Shown piece by piece: positions 14,757-20,354 of a stretch of 20,354 bases of DNA. The position numbers and the translations under genes are program-made. Position 1 is the stretch's first letter. The number at the start of each line of letters is the position of its first letter. This stretch comes from an uncultured euryarchaeote (GTDB lineage: Archaea; Thermoplasmatota; Poseidoniia; Poseidoniales; Poseidoniaceae). The DNA is taken from the NCBI GenBank assembly GCA_937881505.1, contig CALGEM010000113.1, forward strand, positions 1 through 20,354. Reading direction: 5' to 3'. Under the pieces are notes generated by a model. That model searched no databases and was not told the origin of the DNA. It was given only the letters and a program-made list of their open reading frames with translations.

Positions 14757-15913
14757 GCATCGTCCTCCTCTTGTGGTTCAAATATGAGTGAGGCTGAATT
14801 GATGCAATAACGTTCACCGCCGTAGGCAGCAGGTCCGTCGTTGAAGACATGGCCCAAGTGAGCATCGCAGACATCGCACCGAACTTCTACACGCACCATG
14901 CCATGACTGTGGTCATCGATTCGTCTGATATTGGCTTCCTTGTGCTCGGTATGAAACGATGGCCAGCCACAACCAGAATCAAATTTCATCGTTGAGGTGA
15001 ACAAAAGTGTTGAGCAGCAAATACACCGATAATCACCAACCCTCTTTTCATCCCAATATTCTCCGGTGAATGCACGCTCAGTTCCCGCTTCCCGAGTCAC
15101 ATGGTATTGGATTTTGGTCAATCGTGTTCTGTATTCTTTGTCCAAGTGCATCCGTTCCGTTTCTAATGCATCAGCTAACACATCGTCCCATGGTTTGACG
15201 TATTCAACAGGATCCTTACGACCAATGGCATGGAAGGCGAGGATGCGTTCAACATCCGAACCCGTGCCTCCGTGAGAGCGACCATCTCCATCCGGGGAGT
15301 AAGAAGTGATCGTACGGGAAAACACCTCGTCAAATTCAAGTCCCAAAGCGTCGATTGAAGTTTCTGCATCTCGGAGAATACTCGTTTTATCCATTTCCAA
15401 ATAAGGAAGAGTGAACGAGATCCGCTCGCTTTCCCAATTCCCAACGTCAAAGGCGTGTTCGAGGGCACGATAAAATTCAGGCCTGCAGTCTGGATATATT
15501 GCATGGTCACCGCTGTGGACACCAAGAACGACCTCTACATTGGTGGTGTGCTTGGTGGCTTGGGAAAGTGCAACGCCGTAGAGCAAAGACGAAAAGAGAG
15601 CATTCCGATTTGGGACAACCGTAGCCTTCATGTTCTCCTCTTCATAATGCCCCTTTGGTACATCTTCACCACCTTGGAGGAGTGCGCTCTCAAACAAGGC
15701 TGTTGCAGAACTTAAATCCGCGACCTGATGTGTCACCGAATGGCCATTTGATGCGAGGTAATTCACCAAGGATGTTGCCCGCTCGAGTTCCACAACATGT
15801 TTTTGCCCGTAATTGAACGAGATGGCCGTGACTTCGTATTTTTCTCTAAGGAGATGAAGCAGAAGGGAGGAGGAGTCCATTCCTCCGCTGAGGGCCATGA
15901 CTGCACGTTTCAT
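14753..15913 (-). CDS. queC: QueC-MsrB fusion: preQ0 synthase with C-terminal methionine-R-sulfoxide reductase
   Basis: Single 386-residue frame. Residues 1-245 are QueC: PP-loop SGGMDSS (9-15), SFNYGQKHVVEL (32-43), VVPNRNALFSSL (99-110), GDHAIYPDCRPEF (135-147) and AFHAIGRKDPVEY. QueC makes 7-cyano-7-deazaguanine from CDG, ATP and ammonia. Its zinc-site signature T-x-S-C-Y ... C-G-x-C-x-x-C is altered to TITSY and HGGTGSDVER; there is no cysteine between C143 and C297. Residues about 265-380 are MsrB: Zn ligands C297/C300 and C346/C349, SGCGWPSF with C315, and catalytic C370 in RYCINS. MsrB reduces methionine-R-sulfoxide. ATG 15913 follows AGGTGG. Nothing interrupts the frame at the junction, so the fusion appears real. 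Confidence 0.93.
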   Translation of the reverse strand: MKRAVMALSGGMDSSSLLLHLLREKYEVTAISFNYGQKHVVELERATSLVNYLASNGHSVTHQVADLSSATALFESALLQGGEDVPKGHYEEENMKATVVPNRNALFSSLLYGVALSQATKHTTNVEVVLGVHSGDHAIYPDCRPEFYRALEHAFDVGNWESERISFTLPYLEMDKTSILRDAETSIDALGLEFDEVFSRTITSYSPDGDGRSHGGTGSDVERILAFHAIGRKDPVEYVKPWDDVLADALETERMHLDKEYRTRLTKIQYHVTREAGTERAFTGEYWDEKRVGDYRCICCSTLLFTSTMKFDSGCGWPSFHTEHKEANIRRIDDHSHGMVRVEVRCDVCDAHLGHVFNDGPAAYGGERYCINSASLIFEPQEEDDA

Positions 15914-15925
15914 TGTACCACCTAT

Positions 15926-16591
15926 TCAGAGAATACCCATCCATTTGTGGGTTTGCAGGGAGAGTCGCCATTCCGGATTTTCCTTGACGACCGATTCCGT
16001 CATCGCAAAGCCCTGTCCATTTGCCTCAACAGACGCAGCCTCGTCGTAACAAGGTTGTAAAAACAGATGAGTAAAACCACCCTTCAGGTCGTTGTACATC
16101 GAGAGTGGTTGACCTACATACACGCATTTGAGTTCGTCTCCCTCGCGTTGTTTGATGGATACATTCGGATACATCTGGTCTTTGGGAGAAATACAAATCC
16201 AATCCAGCAGCCCCTCCGGAATAACAACGGTTCCATTTGATTCCACAGAAAGATGGTAGCCTTCATGTTTCAAGATTCTCGCTAAGGGCCAAAGGTCGTT
16301 GAGCATTGGCTCCCCACCCGTAAATATGATGTTTTTGCAAGAGAATTTGGCAACCGCCGTCATGATGTCCTCCGCGGTCATTTCCTCGTATATGTCAAAA
16401 TTCGTGTCGCACCACTCACACCGTAGGTTGCATCGACCGAACCTGATGAAGACATGAGGTATGCCGCTTCTGTAGCCTTCGCCTTGGACTGAATGAAAGA
16501 TCTCAACGATGTTGTACACCGTGTCTTTGTCACCATCTTGGATGGTCAAATCCAAGCCAAGGCCAGTGTTCGTTGAGGTAGACAAAGTCAT
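15926..16591 (-). CDS. queE: 7-carboxy-7-deazaguanine synthase (radical SAM)
   Basis: Protein of 221 residues. The radical-SAM cluster motif is C54-x3-C58-x2-C61 in RCNLRCEWCDTNFD, preceded by IFHSVQGEGYRSG, typical of QueE. The GGEP SAM-binding element is at 92-95, and the SVESNG and CISPKDQ elements follow the family. QueE converts 6-carboxytetrahydropterin to 7-carboxy-7-deazaguanine. Start ATG 16591 is 4 nt after the folE stop, though a TTG at 16594 is in frame. queC-msrB begins 12 nt downstream. An Fe-S enzyme in an organism with the A-type carrier described at 2198-2578 is consistent. Confidence 0.94.
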   Translation of the reverse strand: MTLSTSTNTGLGLDLTIQDGDKDTVYNIVEIFHSVQGEGYRSGIPHVFIRFGRCNLRCEWCDTNFDIYEEMTAEDIMTAVAKFSCKNIIFTGGEPMLNDLWPLARILKHEGYHLSVESNGTVVIPEGLLDWICISPKDQMYPNVSIKQREGDELKCVYVGQPLSMYNDLKGGFTHLFLQPCYDEAASVEANGQGFAMTESVVKENPEWRLSLQTHKWMGIL

Positions 16592-16595
16592 CAAC

Positions 16596-17171
16596 TCAGA
16601 GATTGGGTTGTTGAATGAGTTGCATCAATTCTTGCCGGGCTTCGTTTCGCTCAAAGAATACGCCACGCATGGCCGAAGTGGTCATCACGGCTTGCTGTTT
16701 TGCCACACCTCTGCATTGCATGCACCCATGTGAGGCTTCTAGAATGACCGCGGTGCCGAGTGGCTGAAGTTCACGCTCCAAATCATCGGCGATGTGTTTG
16801 GTGATTCGCTCCTGATTTTGGAGTCGCCTTGCATGCAGTTCTAGGATACGTGCGAGTTTACTGATGCCTACTATACGTTCAACCGGGATGTAGGCGATGT
16901 GGGCTCGTCCTCGGAACGGTTGTAGGTGATGTTCGCAGGTTGAGGTGAATTCGATGTTCCGCAGCAGGACAATGCCATCGTATCCTTCGGCGTTGAAGGT
17001 CGCTTGGAGCAACGTGCTTGAATCCATGCCGTAGCCTGCGAAAATTTCCTTCCATGAATCAACAACTCGTTTTGGGGTTTCAAGTAAACCTTCACGACCA
17101 ACATTTGATTCTCCCTCGATATATCCAAGCAGGGTCTTTACCGCCTCGTGGGCTTCATGTTCACTCACCAT
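16596..17171 (-). CDS. folE: GTP cyclohydrolase I, type IA
   Basis: Protein of 191 residues catalysing GTP to 7,8-dihydroneopterin triphosphate, the entry step for preQ0 (and for folate where made). Zinc ligands C79 and H82 (STCEHHLQPF) and C150 (SHGCMQCRGV) are present, as are GLLETPKRVVDSW, VGISKLARILELHARRLQ, QERIT and the TTSAMRG C-terminal element. Start ATG 17171 directly follows the TGA of the RHH gene, and a GGAGG in that gene's 3' end provides the ribosome-binding site. Many archaea use the unrelated-sequence type IB (MptA) instead, so the IA enzyme here looks bacterial in origin; that last point is inference. Confidence 0.95.
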   Translation of the reverse strand: MVSEHEAHEAVKTLLGYIEGESNVGREGLLETPKRVVDSWKEIFAGYGMDSSTLLQATFNAEGYDGIVLLRNIEFTSTCEHHLQPFRGRAHIAYIPVERIVGISKLARILELHARRLQNQERITKHIADDLERELQPLGTAVILEASHGCMQCRGVAKQQAVMTTSAMRGVFFERNEARQELMQLIQQPNL

Positions 17172-17342
17172 TCATTCATTCCTCCTTCCGTGCATCAGGT
17201 CAATTGAGTCAAGTTGGTCAAGTAACTTACGGCAGGCTGTTCTGATAGCATCTGCCAGGCTGACAAATTTGTGTTCATCACCAACGTGAAGCCTCAAATC
17301 ATCCACCAATTCCTGTGGCATGTCCAGGGACACCTTGGGCAT
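17172..17342 (-). CDS. Ribbon-helix-helix (CopG-like) regulator heading the preQ0 operon
   Basis: Protein of 56 residues starting MPKVSLDMPQELVDDL. The short N-terminal strand (KVSLDMP), first helix (QELVDDLRLHV) and second helix with the S-x-x-D-A-I-R pattern (FVSLADAIRTACRKLLDQL) match the RHH_1/CopG fold, which forms a dimer binding DNA through its paired strands. A longer frame starts at ATG 17366, but that codon sits inside the predicted TATA box; transcription from it would begin close to 17342, so a leaderless mRNA starting at this ATG is most likely. It is immediately followed by folE, and a perfect inverted repeat lies in its promoter region. It is probably an autoregulator of the operon; ligand unknown. 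Confidence 0.75.
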   Translation of the reverse strand: MPKVSLDMPQELVDDLRLHVGDEHKFVSLADAIRTACRKLLDQLDSIDLMHGRRNE

Positions 17343-17365
17343 GATGATGGCTGCCGCTGAACTCA

Positions 17366-17371
17366 TATAAG
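17366..17371 (-). promoter_or_regulatory. TATA box of the RHH-folE-queE-queC-queD operon
   Basis: On the reverse strand the sequence reads AATACTTATATGAG. The core TTATAT (17371 to 17366) is centred about 26 nt before ATG 17342, the standard archaeal distance to the transcription start. This predicts a leaderless transcript beginning at that ATG, which has no Shine-Dalgarno. Confidence 0.6.
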
Positions 17372-17380
17372 TATTCGTGT

Positions 17381-17400
17381 AATAATACTGAACTATTATT
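17381..17400. promoter_or_regulatory. Perfect inverted repeat, candidate RHH operator
   Basis: AATAATA (17381-17387), a 6-nt spacer CTGAAC and TATTATT (17394-17400) form exact 7-bp arms. It lies midway in the 97-bp divergent region, about 40 bp upstream of both predicted transcription starts. A second, looser pair ACTGAA (17387-17392)/TTCAGT (17411-17416) overlaps it. The nearby RHH gene makes it a natural candidate operator; AT-richness could also just reflect promoter composition. Confidence 0.5.
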
Positions 17401-17439
17401 CATGCCTTAATTCAGTGGTTCAAGACCTCCCCTGTGCCA

Positions 17440-18972
17440 ATGTTCAAAGGATACCTCGGAAGAAATTACACCATGCAGACGGGTGTTGCCACCGACCACT
17501 TGGCTCTTCTCCACAAGATACGAGACAGCGTAGGCCATATTGACACGCCAGGACTTAGCGATGAAGAGATCAATAGTTTCCTCGAGAGTGATCCCTCGTT
17601 GTCTCTGGCCATTGAAGAAGCAGCTCTTCGTTTTCAGGTCATGGCAGCGGAATACCCTCAACTCTACATGGATTCGGACGAACAAGAATTGATTACGAAT
17701 TTGCAAGAAGGGTTTGTCAACTTCTACAATCCTGCCACGGTCAACCCATACGTCGCTCTTGCTGCACGTGGCCCCTGGATTGTTTCGTCTCACGGCGCCG
17801 TCATTCATGACAACGGCGGATACGGTATGCTCGGTGCGGGTCATGGGCCATCGAAGGTCATTGAATCGATGGCCGACAATTGGGTTATGGCAAATGTCAT
17901 GACGGCTTCGTTTTCACAGAAGCGCCTTGAGGAGCGACTCCGCCGAGAACTTGGGCATACCCGGGGGTCATGTCCATTTGAGAAATTTATCTGCATGAAC
18001 AGTGGCTCGGAATCGGTCACGGTCAGTCTGCGAATCGCTGACGTGAATGCAAAATTAATGACGCAACCCGGTGGTAAACATGAAGGCAAAATTATCAAGA
18101 TGATGGCCATTGAACAAGGTTTCCATGGACGAACAGACCGTCCGGCTCAAATGTCACATTCCTGTAAAGGTAAATACGACCAACACCTTGCGAGTTTCCA
18201 GAATCGAGACAACCTCATCTTGGTGCCTGCTAACGATGTTGCCGCATTAGAACAAGCGTTTGCAGATGCCGCCGAGAACAACGTCTTCATTGAATTGCTT
18301 GCAATTGAACCTGTACAAGGAGAAGGAAACCCCGGCCAATGTGTTTCTCGGTCGTTTTATGATGCTGCACGTCGGTTGACCTTGGAACATGACTGCATGC
18401 TCTTGGTTGATTCAATACAAGCAGGTATTCGTGGGCAAGGAACCTTGTCTGTTGTGGATTATGCAGGATTCCAAGATTGCGAAGCACCCGACCTTGAAAC
18501 TTGGTCAAAGGCCATGAATGCAGGTCAATATCCCCTCTCAGTTCTCGGCATGAATAAGCGAGCATCGGAACTCTATGTCACCGGCATCTACGGCAACACC
18601 ATGACAACCAACCCGCGTGCTCTTGAAACAGCGGTGGCGGTCTTGGACGGCATCACACCTGAGTTGCGCCAAAACATTCGAGACCGAGGGGATGAGTTCG
18701 TTGAAAAATTCAAGGCCCTCCAGGCAGAATTTCCAAAGGTCATTACCAAAGTGCAAGGCACTGGACTTCTTTGCAGTGCAGAACTGGAACCTCATCAATT
18801 TCCTGTAGTGGGCATGGAAGCAGTGGAACCGTGGTGCCGACGTCGAGGTTTGGGTGTGATTCACGGTGGAGAAAACGCTCTCCGGTTCACCCCGCACTTC
18901 AACATCCCATCAAAGGAAATTGACCTGATCGTTGATATTGTTCGTGAGGCCCTTATCGCCTTTGGAGCCTAG
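17440..18972 (+). CDS. Class III PLP-dependent aminotransferase
   Basis: Protein of 510 residues. Class III landmarks, numbered from ATG 17440: NSGSESVTVSLRIA (near 190), GFHGRTDRP (near 228), EPVQGEGN (near 290), the pyridine-nitrogen Asp in DSIQAG (D324, with Gln 327), the PLP lysine in ETWSKAMNAGQ (K357) and YGNTMTTNP, whose Thr contacts the PLP phosphate. The usual DEVQTG reads DSIQAG here, and about 100 residues precede the normal start of the fold, so it belongs to a divergent long branch rather than classic ArgD/GabT. Lysine, ornithine or another omega-amino donor is possible; I cannot assign the substrate. GTG 17434 and ATG 17473 are alternative starts. Its TAG stop shares a CTAG with the convergent permease. 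Confidence 0.87.
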   Translation: MFKGYLGRNYTMQTGVATDHLALLHKIRDSVGHIDTPGLSDEEINSFLESDPSLSLAIEEAALRFQVMAAEYPQLYMDSDEQELITNLQEGFVNFYNPATVNPYVALAARGPWIVSSHGAVIHDNGGYGMLGAGHGPSKVIESMADNWVMANVMTASFSQKRLEERLRRELGHTRGSCPFEKFICMNSGSESVTVSLRIADVNAKLMTQPGGKHEGKIIKMMAIEQGFHGRTDRPAQMSHSCKGKYDQHLASFQNRDNLILVPANDVAALEQAFADAAENNVFIELLAIEPVQGEGNPGQCVSRSFYDAARRLTLEHDCMLLVDSIQAGIRGQGTLSVVDYAGFQDCEAPDLETWSKAMNAGQYPLSVLGMNKRASELYVTGIYGNTMTTNPRALETAVAVLDGITPELRQNIRDRGDEFVEKFKALQAEFPKVITKVQGTGLLCSAELEPHQFPVVGMEAVEPWCRRRGLGVIHGGENALRFTPHFNIPSKEIDLIVDIVREALIAFGA

Positions 18973-20186
18973 GATAGACTCGTCACAATGTCTTCTCTGT
19001 TGAACTGACGGGCCGCATAATATGCTGCCCCTAACGCATAGAGTGTTGAGGATACAAGCCAAACAGCAATGTGGCCGTAAACGATTCTGTTCATCAACAG
19101 CTCTCGCAAGGCCAACAACACGTTGACCACGGGGATGGCAAACCAAAAGGCCTCAATCCCATCGAGATTGATGACTTGCGTAAACAGCGCCGGAAAGAGA
19201 ATGATGAGGACAGCAGGGCCGAGGATTGAGCCTGCTTCCTTCACACTATGGGAGCGCATTGCCAATGCAAGTTCAAACGCCACCACCATGATGGCAAACA
19301 ACAAGACGGCCAAGCAGAGGAGCAGGAGAGCCGTCAGGGATACGCTTGGGGCAGAAATGATGTCGGATGTAGCAAGATAACCAATGGCGAATAACAATCC
19401 AGCAACTTGCAACAAAACACCGACGCCGGTTATCGTCGCAACCGCCAACCACTTTCCTAAGAGCAACTCCATACGCGTGCATGGAAGTCCAAGCAACGCC
19501 TCCAGTGTCCCCCGTTCACGTTCGCCGGCCGTCATGTCAATCGAAGGCTGGATTGCAGAAGAAAAGGTCCAGACAGACAACACCAGGGGAATGAATAATG
19601 ACAACGCCATACCCGCTTGTTCACCTTGTGTTGCTACATCACTTTGAGATACATCACCGTCCCACTGAAGTGGGTCAAGCGTTTGTTCGGGATCAAGTCC
19701 AGCTGCCTCTATTCGTTGAACAGTTTCGTTTTGCTCCCAACCCGAGAGGAGGTCAAAAGTTCGACTCCTCGCTTCCAAACTTTGTTCGGATGTTGACAGA
19801 TACAAGACAGCGTATTCCAAAATACTCTCGTTCATTCGAAGTCGGAGAATTGCATCCACGCTTGCGTTTCTTAATCGCTCCTCATCGCCTTGCGGTGTAG
19901 AAAGCACGTCCAATGCCGGCAAGGGTTCGTAGATGATGTTGAGTGTGGAATTGTTGAGAAGCAAACCCATGTCAGCAGGAATGTCGTCGCCTTGAACAAC
20001 AACATCAACAACGAGAGCATCCAGTTCTGCTGCCTCAGAGGCGAGGAGGAGAGGGAAGAGAATGAACAGCAAGGGGAACATCAGGAGTGGAATGATCAAA
20101 ATTGCGAGTATCGTGCGCCAATCTCGCACAAATTCCACCAGTTCCTTCTTGGCGATCGCTCGTACGCGAACACTGGATTTACTCAT
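18969..20186 (-). CDS. ABC-2 type transporter permease (NatB-like)
   Basis: Membrane protein of 405 residues. One N-terminal TM helix (TILAILIIPLLMFPLLFILF, about 22-45) is followed by an extracytoplasmic domain of about 165 residues and then about six TM helices. Between them is the ABC-2 signature GERERGTLEALLGLPCTRMELLLGK, typical of NatB-like exporters. It would pump an unknown substrate using the ATPase encoded just upstream, whose stop it overlaps by 8 nt. GGAGGT lies 8 nt before ATG 20186, giving a firm start. The frame is open further upstream only because it runs across the ATPase gene. Confidence 0.88.
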   Translation of the reverse strand: MSKSSVRVRAIAKKELVEFVRDWRTILAILIIPLLMFPLLFILFPLLLASEAAELDALVVDVVVQGDDIPADMGLLLNNSTLNIIYEPLPALDVLSTPQGDEERLRNASVDAILRLRMNESILEYAVLYLSTSEQSLEARSRTFDLLSGWEQNETVQRIEAAGLDPEQTLDPLQWDGDVSQSDVATQGEQAGMALSLFIPLVLSVWTFSSAIQPSIDMTAGERERGTLEALLGLPCTRMELLLGKWLAVATITGVGVLLQVAGLLFAIGYLATSDIISAPSVSLTALLLLCLAVLLFAIMVVAFELALAMRSHSVKEAGSILGPAVLIILFPALFTQVINLDGIEAFWFAIPVVNVLLALRELLMNRIVYGHIAVWLVSSTLYALGAAYYAARQFNREDIVTSLS

Positions 20187-20354
20187 CTTCGCCGACCTCC
20201 TTTGGTGTCTTCGGCGTGAACAATCCTCGCCACCATGAAGACCATTTGGAAAGAGGCTTGTCATCTTCTTGACGTGGTCGTGCAACATCGGCGGTCAGCG
20301 CCACATAGGCTTCTTCGAGGTGACTCGTCTGCGTTTGCTCAAGCAGTTCTTGTG
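20179..20354 (-). CDS. ABC transporter ATP-binding protein, C-terminal end (partial)
   Basis: About 58 residues reach from the right edge to TAA 20179-20181. The piece QTSHLEEAYVALTAD is the typical end of NatA/CcmA-like ATPases (LEEAFVALT), followed by a charged tail with WSSWWRGLF. The stop overlaps the permease ATG by 8 nt, so the two are translationally coupled. The Walker motifs lie outside the window, so the call rests on the tail and on the permease neighbour. Confidence 0.75.
   Translation of the reverse strand, partial: QELLEQTQTSHLEEAYVALTADVARPRQEDDKPLSKWSSWWRGLFTPKTPKEVGEDE

Noticed and set aside
1..20354. tRNA genes, rRNA, CRISPR, insertion sequences, hairpin-plus-T terminators
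   Set aside because: I looked on both strands and found none that could be supported; genes fill nearly the whole window.

Overview
The window looks like a piece of a streamlined archaeal chromosome, most likely a marine planktonic Thermoplasmatota (Marine Group II / Poseidoniales type). The archaeal identity rests on a run of genes for ribosomal proteins S19e, L39e, L31e and S17e and the DNA-binding protein PDCD5, none of which are bacterial. Mixed with these are bacterial-looking metabolic genes (PntA, a LDH-type malate dehydrogenase, YgfZ, an A-type Fe-S carrier, FolE type IA, MsrB) and a giant CARDB/Ig-type surface protein, a combination I associate with marine group II. The lineage is an inference from gene content; no 16S gene is present.

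Layout from left to right. (1) 1-1541: a divergent redox pair, the N-terminus of NAD(P) transhydrogenase alpha (minus, cut by the edge) and malate dehydrogenase (plus). (2) 1535-4987, minus: a large TPR protein, then an A-type Fe-S carrier, then a short YgfZ-like folate-binding protein. (3) 5093-6414, plus: a flavin reductase and an FGE-like protein with an ATGA overlap. (4) 6411-11579, minus: a surface/envelope operon made of a two-TM protein, a 1184-residue surface protein with a C-terminal anchor, a 57-residue two-TM protein and a PqqD-like (RRE-fold) protein. (5) 11720-14306, plus: rps19e, pdcd5, rpl39e, rpl31e, rps17e, a 72-residue unknown and a TrmJ-type tRNA methyltransferase. (6) 14298-17342, minus: a ribbon-helix-helix regulator followed by folE, queE, a queC-msrB fusion and queD, which is a complete GTP-to-preQ0 pathway, expected to feed archaeosine in tRNA. 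(7) 17440-18972, plus: a class III aminotransferase. (8) 18969-20354, minus: an ABC-2 permease and the tail of its ATPase.

The genome is very compact. All four convergent junctions have overlapping stop codons and many co-directional genes overlap or sit within about 15 bases. No stretch longer than 300 bases lacks a gene; the largest gaps are the four divergent promoter regions (417-602, 4988-5092, 11580-11719, 17343-17439). I saw no tRNA or rRNA gene, CRISPR array, insertion sequence or convincing hairpin terminator.

The most interesting points are: a QueC fused to a complete MsrB whose QueC half has lost every zinc-binding cysteine; the co-transcribed RHH regulator with a perfect 20-bp inverted repeat in its divergent promoter; and the surface operon that ends in a small membrane protein and a PqqD-like protein with no recognisable RiPP partner.
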